A stretch of DNA of 64,000 nucleotides from Rhizobiaceae bacterium (lineage in GTDB: Bacteria; Pseudomonadota; Alphaproteobacteria; Rhizobiales; Rhizobiaceae): positions 62,001-126,000 of the forward strand of contig JAHBYW010000001.1 of assembly GCA_019635755.1 (NCBI GenBank), given 5' to 3'. Positions 54,485-63,712 of this stretch are shown in pieces (positions within the stretch are counted from its first letter, which is position 1; every line of letters begins with the position of its first letter). The position numbers and the translations under genes were made by a program. Under the pieces are notes generated by a model that had not been told where the DNA came from, ran no database searches, and saw only the letters and a list, made by a program, of their open reading frames with translations.

Positions 54485-56362
54485 ATGCTGATCATCAACG
54501 ACCTTTCGATCCGGATGGCCGGGCGGCTGCTCATCGAGCACGCATCGCTCACCCTGCCGGCCGGCACGAAGGCGGGTCTCGTCGGCCGCAACGGCACGGG
54601 CAAGACCACGCTCTTCCGTGCCATCACCGGAGAGTTCCCGGCCGAGACCGGCTCGATCCAGATGCCGAGGAACACGCGCATCGGCCAGGTGGCGCAGGAG
54701 GCGCCGGGCACCGAGGAGCCGCTGATCGAGATCGTTCTCGCCGCCGACACCGAGCGCGCGAGGCTGGTGGCCGAGGAGCGGACGGCGACGGATCCCGACC
54801 GCATCGCCGAGATCCATATGCGGCTGGCGGACATCGACGCGCATTCGGCGGAGGCCCGCGCCGCCACCATCCTCGCCGGCCTCGGCTTCGACCAGGACGC
54901 GCAGCGCCGCCCGGCCTCCTCGTTCTCCGGCGGCTGGCGCATGCGTGTCGCGCTGGCAGCGGTGCTGTTCGCCGAGCCCGACCTGCTGCTGCTCGACGAG
55001 CCGACCAACTATCTCGACCTCGAAGGCACGCTCTGGCTCGAGAACTACGTCGCGAAGTACCCGCACACGGTGCTGTTGATCAGCCACGATCGCGACCTGC
55101 TGAACCGCGCCGTGTCCTCGATCGTCCATCTCGACCAGAAGAAGCTGACCTTCTGGCGCGGCGGCTACGACCAGTTCGAGCGCCAGCGCGCCGAGCAGCA
55201 GGCACTGCAGGAGAAGCAGCGGACCAAGCAGGAGGCTGCGCGCAAGCACATGCAGGCCTTCGTCGACCGCTTCCGCGCCAAGGCATCGAAGGCCCGCCAG
55301 GCGCAGTCGCGCATCAAGGCGCTGGAGCGCATGGCGCCGATCGCGGCCCTGGTGCGCGACGACGCCAAGCCGTTCCACTTCCCCGAGCCGGTGAAGACCG
55401 TCGCATCGCCGATCGTCGCCATCCAGGGCGGCGCCGTCGGCTACCAGCCCGGCAAGCCGGTGCTGAAGCAGCTGACGCTCAGGATCGACGCCGACGACCG
55501 CATCGCGCTGCTTGGCGCGAACGGCAACGGCAAGTCGACCTTCGCCAAGCTCCTGTCCGGCCGCCTGCCGATGGAGACCGGAACCAAGACCGTCGCTCCA
55601 GGCCTCAAGGTGTCGATGTTCGCGCAGCACCAGCTCGACGACCTTCGCCCGGAGGAAAGCCCGATCGAGCATGTGCGCCGGATGATGCCGGATGCACCGG
55701 AGCCGAAGGTTCGCGCCCGCGTCGCGCAGATGGGTCTCGGCACCGACAAGATGTCGACGGCCGCGAAGGATCTTTCCGGCGGCGAGAAGGCGCGGCTGCT
55801 GATGGGCCTGTCGGCGTTCGAGGGGCCGAACCTCTTCATCCTCGACGAGCCGACCAACCACCTCGACATCGATTCCCGCCAGGAGTTGGTGGAGGCGCTG
55901 AACGAATTCCCCGGCGCCGTCGTCCTGATCTCGCACGACCGCCATCTGATCGAGGCGACGGTCGACAGGCTGTGGCTTGTGCGCGACGGCCGCGTCGCGC
56001 CGTTCGAGGGCGACCTCACCGACTACCGCCAGGAGATCCTCGGCGATGCCGGCGACCGGCGGGAGCGCCGCGAGGCGGATCGCGCCTCGAAGGCAGACCG
56101 CCGGCGCGAGGCAGCGCAGCGCCGCGCCGCGCTTGAGCCGCTCGCCAAGCAGATCAAGGCCACAGAGGCGCTGATGGAGCGGCTTCGCAAGCGCATAGAC
56201 GGTATCGAGACGAAGCTTGCCGATCCGCAGCTCTACGAGAAGCAGCCCAAGGCCGCCTCCGACCTCGCCAAGGAACGGTCCGACCTTTCGACCGCGCTCG
56301 CCAGCCATGAGGAGACATGGCTGTCTCTGTCGGCCGAGTATGAGGAAGGGATGGCCGAATGA
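54485..56362 (+). CDS. ABC-F family ATPase (Uup/YheS-like)
   Basis: A 625-residue soluble twin-ATPase protein that acts on ribosomes. It has no membrane domain. First ATPase: Walker A GRNGTGKTTLFRA (~34-46), signature FSGGWRMRVA, Walker B LLLLDEPTNYLD. A P-site tRNA interaction linker region follows (~225-300; charged, QALQEKQRTKQEAARKH). Second ATPase: GANGNGKSTFAKL, LSGGEKARLL and LFILDEPTNHLD. The C-terminal coiled coil (~530-610) fits Uup/YheS types. The ATG at 54485 is preferred to upstream frames. It overlaps the crotonase by 4 bp. Confidence 0.93.
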   Translation: MLIINDLSIRMAGRLLIEHASLTLPAGTKAGLVGRNGTGKTTLFRAITGEFPAETGSIQMPRNTRIGQVAQEAPGTEEPLIEIVLAADTERARLVAEERTATDPDRIAEIHMRLADIDAHSAEARAATILAGLGFDQDAQRRPASSFSGGWRMRVALAAVLFAEPDLLLLDEPTNYLDLEGTLWLENYVAKYPHTVLLISHDRDLLNRAVSSIVHLDQKKLTFWRGGYDQFERQRAEQQALQEKQRTKQEAARKHMQAFVDRFRAKASKARQAQSRIKALERMAPIAALVRDDAKPFHFPEPVKTVASPIVAIQGGAVGYQPGKPVLKQLTLRIDADDRIALLGANGNGKSTFAKLLSGRLPMETGTKTVAPGLKVSMFAQHQLDDLRPEESPIEHVRRMMPDAPEPKVRARVAQMGLGTDKMSTAAKDLSGGEKARLLMGLSAFEGPNLFILDEPTNHLDIDSRQELVEALNEFPGAVVLISHDRHLIEATVDRLWLVRDGRVAPFEGDLTDYRQEILGDAGDRRERREADRASKADRRREAAQRRAALEPLAKQIKATEALMERLRKRIDGIETKLADPQLYEKQPKAASDLAKERSDLSTALASHEETWLSLSAEYEEGMAE

Positions 56363-57162
56363 TCCGCGTCGCAGCCGAGGGTGAAGTCACGATCGTCACC
56401 ATCGACCGTCCGGAGGCGCGCAATGCCGTGAACACCGAGATGGCGGCCGCGCTGTTCGATGCGTTCGTGGCCTTCGACCGCGACGAGACCAGCAAGGTCG
56501 CGATCCTGGCCGGCGTCCCGGGAGCGTTCTGCGCCGGCTTCGACCTCAAGCAGGCCGCCACCGGCATGGACGAGACATGGTTCGAGGAACACCGCCTCGA
56601 CGCCAGCTTCGACGGCCGCAACGATCATCCCCGCAAAGGACCGATGGGCCCGACGCGGCTGACGCTGTCCAAGCCGGTCGTCGCGGCGATCACCGGGCCG
56701 GCCGTTGCCGGCGGCATGGAACTGGCGCTCTGGTGCGACATGCGGGTGATGGAGCGCTCCGCCTACATGGCCGTCTACTGTCGCCGCTGGGGCGTGCCGC
56801 TGATCGACGGTGGCACGGTGAGGCTGCCGCGCATCGTCGGCCACGGCCGCGCGATGGACCTGATCCTCACGGGTCGGAAGGTCGAGGCGGAGGAATGCCA
56901 GGCGATCGGACTGGCCAACCGCGTCTGCGACGACGGCGCCGCCGTTGAGACGGCGCTGTCGCTGGCGCGCGACCTCGCACGCTTTCCGCAGGCGACGATG
57001 CGGGCCGACCGCATCTCGGCGATCGAGCAGTGGTCGCTCGCCGCGGCAGCCGCTCTCGCCAACGAATGGAAGAGCGCCGGTACGATCCGCTCGGATGGTT
57101 CCGACGGCGCTGCACGCTTCAGCTCCGGCAAGGGCCGCGGCGGCGATTTCGGCGAGATTTGA
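56359..57162 (+). CDS. Enoyl-CoA hydratase/isomerase (crotonase) family protein
   Basis: A 267-residue crotonase-fold protein acting on an acyl-CoA. The oxyanion-hole residues are in LAGVPGAFCAGFDLKQAATG (~55) and ITGPAVAGGMELALWCDMRV (~115). The conserved acid side region is RRWGVPLIDGGTVRLPRIVG. The exact reaction (hydration, isomerisation or hydrolysis) cannot be named. The start overlaps the ABC-F stop (ATGA), and a HAD phosphatase follows after 3 bp, so the three are one operon. Confidence 0.9.
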   Translation: MIRVAAEGEVTIVTIDRPEARNAVNTEMAAALFDAFVAFDRDETSKVAILAGVPGAFCAGFDLKQAATGMDETWFEEHRLDASFDGRNDHPRKGPMGPTRLTLSKPVVAAITGPAVAGGMELALWCDMRVMERSAYMAVYCRRWGVPLIDGGTVRLPRIVGHGRAMDLILTGRKVEAEECQAIGLANRVCDDGAAVETALSLARDLARFPQATMRADRISAIEQWSLAAAAALANEWKSAGTIRSDGSDGAARFSSGKGRGGDFGEI

Positions 57163-57165
57163 GGC

Positions 57166-57870
57166 ATGTCGCGCGCGCTCACCACCATCGGCTTCGACGC
57201 GGACGACACGCTCTGGCAGAACGAGCAGTTCTTCCGCCTCACGGAGAAGCGCTTCGCGGCGCTGCTTGCCGATCATGCCGAGCACGACCACCTGATCGAA
57301 CGGCTGCTCGAGGCGGAAAAGCGCAACCTGGCGACCTACGGATTCGGCATTAAGGGGTTCACGCTGTCGATGATCGAGACGGCGCTGGAGGTGACGGAAG
57401 GCCGCGTGCCGTCGGCGGTGATCGGGGAGATCGTCGCCGCCGGCCGGGAGATGCTGGCACATCCCGTCGAAACCCTGCCCGGAGTGCAGCAGACGCTGAA
57501 GCAACTCGCGGGCGCGTACCGTCTCGTTCTGATCACCAAGGGCGACCTGTTCGACCAGGAGCGCAAGCTTGCCGCGTCGGGTCTCGGCGAGCTGTTCGAC
57601 GCCGTCGAGATCGTCAGCGACAAGTCGGCCGCGACCTATGATCGTGTGTTCGCGCGCCATGGCGATGGCGCCGGGCGCGCGATGATGGTGGGCAATTCGC
57701 TGAAGTCCGACATCGTCCCGGCAATCCAGGCTGGCGCATGGGGCGTCTTCGTCCCGCATCCGCTGACCTGGGTTCTGGAGCATGTCGCGCCGCCCGCGGA
57801 CAGCCCGCGCTTCCGCGAGATCGCCAATGTGGGCGATCTCCCGCCTCTCATCGAGGCGATCGCGCGCTAG
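57166..57870 (+). CDS. HAD superfamily hydrolase (subfamily IA)
   Basis: A 234-residue phosphatase-type HAD protein. Motif I is GFDADDTLWQNEQFF near residue 8 (nucleophile Asp), motif II LVLITKGD near 123, the Lys is in QERKLAASGL, and motif III is MMVGNSLKSDIVPA near 175. A helical cap lies between motifs I and II. The substrate is unknown. It is the last gene of the ABC-F/crotonase/HAD run, convergent with the PPOX-fold gene. Confidence 0.9.
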   Translation: MSRALTTIGFDADDTLWQNEQFFRLTEKRFAALLADHAEHDHLIERLLEAEKRNLATYGFGIKGFTLSMIETALEVTEGRVPSAVIGEIVAAGREMLAHPVETLPGVQQTLKQLAGAYRLVLITKGDLFDQERKLAASGLGELFDAVEIVSDKSAATYDRVFARHGDGAGRAMMVGNSLKSDIVPAIQAGAWGVFVPHPLTWVLEHVAPPADSPRFREIANVGDLPPLIEAIAR

Positions 57871-57921
57871 CCGCCCGGCTCGAAGCGATCCCGATGCGCC
57901 GACTCCACCCTTGTGATGGGG

Positions 57922-58425
57922 CTAGACGGAGATCTTGGCGTGGTCGCCGATCTTCGGCTTGGCGCCGGTGACCGCGGCCGCCAGCATCAGGACACCCGAC
58001 ACGATCTTGCCGGGACTGTCCCAGAGTTCCGCCTGGTCGGGAACGAACGTCACCAGCCGGATCGCCGGGTCGTCGGCCGAGTCCCACCAGGCCTTGGATG
58101 TCTGGGTCCAGATTTCCTTGATCTTCTCGCGGTCGTTCGACACGTCGGCCGTGCCGCGGAAGGTCACGAAGCGCATCGACCCGGTGTCGGAGAAGGCGAG
58201 CGTCGCCACCGGATAGGCTTCCACCTGGTCGACCTTTTCCGCGTCGACGTCGGTCAGGAAATAGAACGCACCCTCGTCCTGGTCGACCGTCGCATCGATC
58301 GGCCGCGCCGACTGCCTGTCGCCGTCCCAGGTCACGAACATGCAGATGCCGATGCTCTCGGCCAGTTCCCAGGCACGCGCCTCGAGTTCCTGTTTTGATT
58401 TCTTGGTTTGCTCTTCGCGCGCCAT
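57922..58425 (-). CDS. Pyridoxamine 5'-phosphate oxidase-fold protein (general stress protein 26-like)
   Basis: A 167-residue flavin-reductase-like split-barrel protein. Conserved features: CMFVTWDGDRQSARPIDATV, EGAFYFLTDVDAEKVDQVEA and FVTFRGTADVSNDREKIKEI, then a Trp-rich segment KAWWDSADDPAIRLVTFVP. It is closest to the GSP26/PdxH-like group and binds FMN or F420. An EcfG-like promoter sits just upstream (58455-58479), which fits a stress role. The gene stands alone, with a short spacer to the upstream membrane protein. Confidence 0.85.
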   Translation of the reverse strand: MAREEQTKKSKQELEARAWELAESIGICMFVTWDGDRQSARPIDATVDQDEGAFYFLTDVDAEKVDQVEAYPVATLAFSDTGSMRFVTFRGTADVSNDREKIKEIWTQTSKAWWDSADDPAIRLVTFVPDQAELWDSPGKIVSGVLMLAAAVTGAKPKIGDHAKISV

Positions 58426-58454
58426 GGCTCACTCCTCGTCTGCTGTCGGCCTAC

Positions 58455-58479
58455 AACCGATGCGAGGCAGTTTCGTTCC
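58455..58479 (-). promoter_or_regulatory. EcfG-like promoter for the stress protein
   Basis: Minus strand GGAAC (58479-58475), a 16-nt spacer, then GGTT (58458-58455): one base off the CGTT -10. The predicted RNA start is about 20-25 nt before the ATG at 58425. Confidence 0.5.
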
Positions 58480-58491
58480 GGTTCCGCGCCG

Positions 58492-59109
58492 TCAGCCGCC
58501 CCTGCCCCATTTGGGCGGTTGCGGCTGCGTGTTCGGGTTGGCTGGCCGCGATGAGCGGCGGAAGGAGAGGACCAGCCCGATGAAACCGATCGCCATCGCG
58601 GCGAAGCCGACGGGCTGGGCGTAGTCGTCCGGCTGCTTCAGTCCTTCCTCGATGCGGAGCCAGACCCGCTCCAGTCTTTGCGCCTCGACGTCGCCCGGTC
58701 CGGTCGTGAAGACGTAGCTGCCGGCCTTCGGGTTCGCCACGGTGCCGAGGTCGAACGTCGATTCGAGCGCTGCCGACTGCGGATCGACCAGCCTGGTCGT
58801 GATCTCGGTGACGGCGACGCTGCGCGCCAGCACCGTCTGTCCGTCGACGGCGCCGGTGATGGTCAGCAGGCTGCCGCCGCTGCTCAGCACCAGCGGGCCG
58901 TTGAGACGGATGTCGAAGAAGGCCCGGATCGGCGCGTTTGTCGCCGGCAGGTCGAGGGTCACCGGGACAAAACCCGCCGGCCGTTCGTAGACCTGCCAGC
59001 GGCCGATCTCGCGGCCGGCGACATTGTTCGCCATCCATGGATAGACGACGCCCGCGCCGACGCCGAACAGCATGAAGAGCAGGAAGAAGAGCCGGACAAT
59101 CCAGCGCAT
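58492..59109 (-). CDS. Two-helix membrane protein of unknown function
   Basis: A 205-residue protein with an N-terminal helix (IVRLFFLLFMLFGVGAGVVY) and a C-terminal helix (~165-185, GFAAMAIGFIGLVLSF). They flank a ~135-residue extracytoplasmic beta-rich region (RPAGFVPVTLDLP, NGPLVLSSGGSLLTITGAVD). The tail is Pro-rich and cytoplasmic. No family named. It begins 3 bp after holC and is the last gene of a pepA-holC operon, so it is co-expressed with housekeeping genes. Confidence 0.78.
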   Translation of the reverse strand: MRWIVRLFFLLFMLFGVGAGVVYPWMANNVAGREIGRWQVYERPAGFVPVTLDLPATNAPIRAFFDIRLNGPLVLSSGGSLLTITGAVDGQTVLARSVAVTEITTRLVDPQSAALESTFDLGTVANPKAGSYVFTTGPGDVEAQRLERVWLRIEEGLKQPDDYAQPVGFAAMAIGFIGLVLSFRRSSRPANPNTQPQPPKWGRGG

Positions 59110-59112
59110 GTC

Positions 59113-59562
59113 CTACGCCTTTTTTTCCCAGCGACGGTCGGCGGATTGCTGCCAGTAGGTGACGTCGTGACCGGCGTCCTTCATGGCCCGCCAATGCGCC
59201 CGCGCGCCATCGAGCTGCACGGCGTCGTGACCGTCGAACAGGAAGACGGCCCGCTGGTAGCTGGCGAGGTCCGGCGGCGCCGCCCCGTCGACCAGAAAGC
59301 GGATTGCGGCGCCGTTGGCGTTCCCGGGACCCGTGGTGAGGAGAACTGGCTGATCGGCCGGATACGGCTCGCGCTCGCTTCCATGCGCGAGGAACCCGTC
59401 CTCGCTGTAGGTCCACAGATGGGCGTCCAGCGCCTCGAGCCGCTCGTCGGTGCCGGTCTGGACAACGACGCGCCAACCGCGACCGACGCTGCGCTCCAGC
59501 AGGCCTGGCAGTGCCTCCTCGAGCGTCGATTCGGTCAGGTGGTAGAACAGCACCTCTGCCAT
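59113..59562 (-). CDS. holC: DNA polymerase III subunit chi
   Basis: A 149-residue replisome accessory protein that links the clamp loader to single-strand binding protein. It matches the alphaproteobacterial HolC form: AEVLFYHLTESTLEEALPGL, GWRVVVQTGTDERLEALDAHLW near residue 30, and ARAHWRAMKDAGHDVTYWQQ near the end. It starts 12 bp after pepA; this pepA-holC pairing is widespread. Downstream is the two-helix membrane protein. Confidence 0.92.
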   Translation of the reverse strand: MAEVLFYHLTESTLEEALPGLLERSVGRGWRVVVQTGTDERLEALDAHLWTYSEDGFLAHGSEREPYPADQPVLLTTGPGNANGAAIRFLVDGAAPPDLASYQRAVFLFDGHDAVQLDGARAHWRAMKDAGHDVTYWQQSADRRWEKKA

Positions 59563-59574
59563 GGCTCGGCGCCA

Positions 59575-61056
59575 TCAGCTCTCGTAGTTGTCGCGCACCA
59601 GACGGTCCAGCAGCCGTACGCCGAATCCGCTGCCCCAGGACTGGTTGATCTCGGTCGCCGGGGATCCCATCGCGGTTCCCGCAACATCGAGATGCGCCCA
59701 GGGTGTGTCCTTGACGAAGCGCTGGAGGAACTGCGCGGCTGTGATCGCGCCGCCATAGCGCCCGCCGATGTTCTTCATGTCGGCATTCTTGGAATCGATG
59801 AGCTTGTCGTAGTCCGGGCCGAGGGGCATGCGCCACAGCTTCTCGGACGTCGCCAGCCCGGCCGCGGTCAGCCTGCCCGAGAGGTCGTCATTGTTCGAGA
59901 AGAGCCCCGCGTGGTGATGCCCGAGCGCGACCATGATCGCGCCCGTCAGCGTCGCCAGGTCGATCATGAAACGCGGCTGGAAACGCTGGTTGCAGTACCA
60001 GAGCGCGTCGCACAGGACGAGGCGACCCTCGGCGTCGGTGTTCAGCACCTCGATCGTCTGGCCGGACATGGACGTCACGATGTCGCCCGGACGCTGGGCG
60101 TTGCCGTCGACACTGTTCTCCACGCAGCCGATGATGCCCACGACGTTCGCCTTTGCCTTGCGGGCGGCGAGCGTGTGCATGAGGCCGGTCACGGCTGCGG
60201 CGCCGCCCATGTCACCCTTCATGTCCTCCATGCCCGACGCGGGCTTCATCGAGTTGCCGCCGGTGTCGAACACCACGCCCTTGCCGACGAAGGCGATCGG
60301 CTTGTCCTTCGCCTTCCCGCCGCTCCATTGCATGACGACCATCCGGGGCGGGCGCGGCGATCCCTGCGCGACGCCCAGCAGCGCGCCCATGCCCAGCTTG
60401 CGCATCTCGCGCTCGTCGAGGATGTCGACCTTCACCCCCAGCCCCTGCAGGTTCTTCGCCTGGGCGGCGAACTCGACGGGGCCCAGGGCATTGGCAGGCT
60501 CGTTGACCAGGTCGCGCGCCAGCGCCACGCCATCGGCGACGGCCTTCGCGTCGGCGAATGCGCGCGTGGCGGCGGCCGCCCCCTCGGTCACGATCGTGAC
60601 CTTGACGCGGGCCGGCTTGTCGCCGTCCGCCTCATCCTTCTTCGTCTTGTACTTGTCGAATCGATAGCTGCGCAAAAGCATGCCGAGCGCTACCGATGCC
60701 GCGTCGGCTGGCGCGAATGCCGAGCCGGGTACGTCGAGGTAAACCGTCACCTTGCCCGATTTGCGGAACTGGGCTTCCAGCGTCCCGCCGAGGCGCAGCA
60801 GTTCATGGCCCTGGATGCTTTCGCCGACGCCCACGACCAGCAGCCGGTCGGCGGGAGAACGTGCCGGCGCCAGCAGGTCGACGACGGAGAGCGGCTTGCC
60901 GGTAAAGCCGCTGACCTTGAACGCCTTGGCCAGCACCTTGCCAGGGTCCAGCGCCTTCGCCGCCGAACCGAGCTTGCCGCCGGTGGCCGCGAGCAGGACG
61001 GCGAGGCCGCCGGCCGCTTTGGCCGAGCGCGAAAAAGTGATGTCCAGGCCCGACAT
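59575..61056 (-). CDS. pepA: Leucyl aminopeptidase
   Basis: A 493-residue M17 aminopeptidase that trims N-terminal residues using two metal ions. The C-terminal catalytic domain shows [17 protein letters not shown] (metal and Lys site), [14 protein letters not shown] and the family signature [18 protein letters not shown] near residue 345. The N-terminal macro-like domain (~1-170) is normal. E. coli PepA also binds DNA, which is not testable here. It is the first gene of an operon with holC, divergent from lptF. Confidence 0.96.
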   Translation of the reverse strand: MSGLDITFSRSAKAAGGLAVLLAATGGKLGSAAKALDPGKVLAKAFKVSGFTGKPLSVVDLLAPARSPADRLLVVGVGESIQGHELLRLGGTLEAQFRKSGKVTVYLDVPGSAFAPADAASVALGMLLRSYRFDKYKTKKDEADGDKPARVKVTIVTEGAAAATRAFADAKAVADGVALARDLVNEPANALGPVEFAAQAKNLQGLGVKVDILDEREMRKLGMGALLGVAQGSPRPPRMVVMQWSGGKAKDKPIAFVGKGVVFDTGGNSMKPASGMEDMKGDMGGAAAVTGLMHTLAARKAKANVVGIIGCVENSVDGNAQRPGDIVTSMSGQTIEVLNTDAEGRLVLCDALWYCNQRFQPRFMIDLATLTGAIMVALGHHHAGLFSNNDDLSGRLTAAGLATSEKLWRMPLGPDYDKLIDSKNADMKNIGGRYGGAITAAQFLQRFVKDTPWAHLDVAGTAMGSPATEINQSWGSGFGVRLLDRLVRDNYES

Positions 61057-61427
61057 AGCGTCTCCGGTTGTGGTGATTCCGCCGCGTGCAACCCGGTCTC
61101 TGCCATTTTAGGCGGCGAAGCAAGGCTTTGGCGCCCTGCGGGCGGCTCACCCCACGGATGCTCGCCTGGTCATGTCCCTGCCCTTGTCCGGTCGGCACGC
61201 CGGCTTCCATTCCGTATGGTTAACGGACCCTTTATACCTAAGATATTGGATTTTCTCAATTTTCTCCTGAAATGCCGATTTCGGGCGGGGCTTCCGGACC
61301 GTCGACTGTTTCAAATTTTAGGCATTCGACCGTTCCAACTGGGCCGAGCCACGGGTAGAATGCGGGTTGCGTCGCCCCATGGCGGGCTGAAGACACGGTC
61401 CGGGGACGAAATTTCCGTGAAAGCGTC
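61057..61427. other. 371-bp divergent spacer between pepA and lptF
   Basis: No gene. The segment 61215-61280 is AT-richer and likely promoter-bearing (TTTATACCTAAGATATTGG). TTAACGGACCCTTTA at 61220-61234 is close to a CtrA full site (TTAA-N7-TTAA), with one mismatch. No clear -35/-10 pair could be fixed. Confidence 0.55.
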
Positions 61428-62627
61428 ATGCTGCTGATAGAGCGCTACATCTTCGGGCGGACGCTGACGTTGTCACTGATGGCGCTCGTTTCGACGACGG
61501 TGATGGTGCTCATCACCCAGGTGCTCATCTACGTGAACGTGCTCACGGCATCGGGCCAGGCGGTCGGGACGTTCTTCATGCTGGCGGCGACCCTGGTGCC
61601 GACCATGGTCAACATCGTGCTCCCGTTCGCCCTCTTCATCGGCGCGTCGCAGACGCTGAACACGATGAACACCGACTCCGAACTCGCGGTGATCGAGTCC
61701 GCCGGCGGCTCGCCGCGCATGACGGCGCGGCCGATCCTCATCCTTGCGCTCGCCGCGGCGCTCGTCTCCATCACGCTCAGCATGGTCGTCGAGCCGTGGT
61801 CCAACAGCCACAAACGTCGCATCATCGCGGACGCGAGCGCAGACCTGATCAGCGTCGCCGTACAGTCCGGAGCGTTCCAGCGCATCCAGAGCGGACTGTT
61901 CCTGCAGGTCTCGGAGCAGCGCCCCTCGGGCGAGTTCGCCGGCGTCTTCATCGCCGACTGGCGCGACCGGCAGACGCACCTCACATATTATGCCCGTCGC
62001 GGCTGGATCAAGCAGATCGGCGACGTCGACGTGCTCGCGCTCGAGGACGGCGAAGTCCACCGGAAATCGGTTCGGACAGACGAGCTCTCCATCGTCCGGT
62101 TCGGTTCCTACGTCGTCGACCTCGCGCAGTTCTCGGCCGCCAATGCGGGCGGCCCGTCCTACGAACCGAGCGAGCAGTCGACCTACTACCTGCTCTATGG
62201 CGACCGGTCGGACGACTATTTCCAGAAGAAGCGCCCGGAAGAGATCCGGGCAGAACTCAATCGCCGCTTCGCAGACTGGCTCTACCCGATCGCGTTCGGG
62301 ATGATCGTGGTGTTCTTCGGTTCGCGCGCCAGCTCGCATCGGCAGGAACGCATCTGGAGCGTGACGGCAGGAGCGGCGATCGCAATCTCATTGCGTGGCG
62401 CCGGCTTCTATTTCACCAACAACTCCGGCACGTCGGCATTTTACGCGACGCTGATGTTCGCCGCTCCGATCGCCACCATCCTCCTGTTCGCCGGGCTGCT
62501 TCTCACGAACAAGTCGCTCAGCGTGTCGTCGGCGATTGCCGACCGTGCATCGGCGCTGACGGCTCGGTTCGCCACACTGAAGTTGCCCTGGCTCACCGTG
62601 CGGGCTGCGGCAGGAGCGCGCCGATGA
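61428..62627 (+). CDS. lptF: LPS export ABC transporter permease LptF
   Basis: A 399-residue inner-membrane subunit of the LptB2FG complex that lifts lipopolysaccharide out of the inner membrane toward the LptC-A-D bridge. The N-terminal half has ERYIFGRTLTLSLMALVSTT and the conserved motif near residue 85 (DSELAVIESAGGSP). A periplasmic beta-jellyroll (~150-270) follows, then C-terminal helices (WLYPIAFGMIVVFFGSRASS). The start is at 61428; the gene overlaps lptG by 4 bp. The region is ordered lptF-lptG-lptD, usual in rhizobia. Confidence 0.95.
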   Translation: MLLIERYIFGRTLTLSLMALVSTTVMVLITQVLIYVNVLTASGQAVGTFFMLAATLVPTMVNIVLPFALFIGASQTLNTMNTDSELAVIESAGGSPRMTARPILILALAAALVSITLSMVVEPWSNSHKRRIIADASADLISVAVQSGAFQRIQSGLFLQVSEQRPSGEFAGVFIADWRDRQTHLTYYARRGWIKQIGDVDVLALEDGEVHRKSVRTDELSIVRFGSYVVDLAQFSAANAGGPSYEPSEQSTYYLLYGDRSDDYFQKKRPEEIRAELNRRFADWLYPIAFGMIVVFFGSRASSHRQERIWSVTAGAAIAISLRGAGFYFTNNSGTSAFYATLMFAAPIATILLFAGLLLTNKSLSVSSAIADRASALTARFATLKLPWLTVRAAAGARR

Positions 62628-63712
62628 TCGGCCGTACGCTCTCGAGCTATTTCTTCCGGCGTTACCTGGCGACGTTCGGACAGTTCTTCGTCGGCATCTG
62701 CCTGATTGCGTATCTCGTCGACTTCACCGAATTCTCGAGGGTCAAATCCAGCCTGCCGGAATTCACTGTGCAGGCCGCGCTGCTGATCTCGGCGCTTCGT
62801 GTTCCGATCATCATGCAGACGGCTGTTCCCTTCATCGTCCTTTTCGCGGCGATTGCGTCTTTGCTGGCTCTCAACCGCCGCTACGAGCTCGTCGTCGCGC
62901 GGTCGGCCGGCGTGTCGGCCTGGCAGTTCCTCGCGCCGATCTGCGTCGCCAGCCTGATGATCGGCCTGCTGGCCATTCTCGTGTTCAACCCCCTCGCGGC
63001 GCGCGCGCTGAGCTTTTCGCAGGAATTGGAAAGCGCATTCGGCGGCGCATCGCCCAGTCGTTTCGGTCGCGAGCAGATTCCGTGGCTGCGGCAGCGGCTT
63101 GACGACGGGAGCATGATCGTCGGGGCGCGCAAGACAGCCCAGAACGGACTGATGCTGACCGGCGCGATGTTCATGAAGATAGACAATGCCGGGAGCATCG
63201 TGGAACGCGTCGACGCGCAGCGTGCGGAGCTCAGCGACGGCAAGTGGCACATGGAGACGGTGGTTCGGTATCGCCCTGGAGAGGGCACGCGTAAGTTTGA
63301 CACCTACGAGATCGAATCGACGCTTCGTCCCGAATTTCTCGAAGAGCGGATGGCGTTCCCGGAGACGGTCCCGATCTACGAACTGCCGCGCAAGATGCAG
63401 GTCGCCTGGTCATTCGGGCTCAGTGGCCGTGAATATGCAATGCACTTCCATTCGATGGTTGCGCTACCGATTCTGCTGGTCGCGATGACCCTGATCGCCG
63501 CGACGGTGTCGATGCGGTTCGTCCGGATGGGGCAGTCCGCCTCGATGATTCTGGGTGGCGTGGTCGCGGGCTTTCTGCTTTATGTCATGACCGTCCTGGC
63601 GAAATCGTTCGGGACCGCGGGATTCGTGCCGCCGGTGGTGGCGGCATGGGCGCCGGTGATCGTGGCAATGTTCTTTGGGGTGACGTTCCTGCTGTATAGG
63701 GAGGACGGCTAG
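62624..63712 (+). CDS. lptG: LPS export ABC transporter permease LptG
   Basis: A 362-residue partner of LptF. It begins IGRTLSSYFFRRYLATFGQF, has the coupling motif YELVVARSAGVSAWQFLAP near residue 90, a periplasmic beta-jellyroll (~135-265), and C-terminal helices with MHFHSMVALPILLVAMTLIA. The ATG overlaps the lptF stop (ATGA), and lptD begins in its stop codon (TAGTG). LptF and LptG form the transmembrane core that LptB powers; LptB is not in the window. Confidence 0.95.
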   Translation: MIGRTLSSYFFRRYLATFGQFFVGICLIAYLVDFTEFSRVKSSLPEFTVQAALLISALRVPIIMQTAVPFIVLFAAIASLLALNRRYELVVARSAGVSAWQFLAPICVASLMIGLLAILVFNPLAARALSFSQELESAFGGASPSRFGREQIPWLRQRLDDGSMIVGARKTAQNGLMLTGAMFMKIDNAGSIVERVDAQRAELSDGKWHMETVVRYRPGEGTRKFDTYEIESTLRPEFLEERMAFPETVPIYELPRKMQVAWSFGLSGREYAMHFHSMVALPILLVAMTLIAATVSMRFVRMGQSASMILGGVVAGFLLYVMTVLAKSFGTAGFVPPVVAAWAPVIVAMFFGVTFLLYREDG

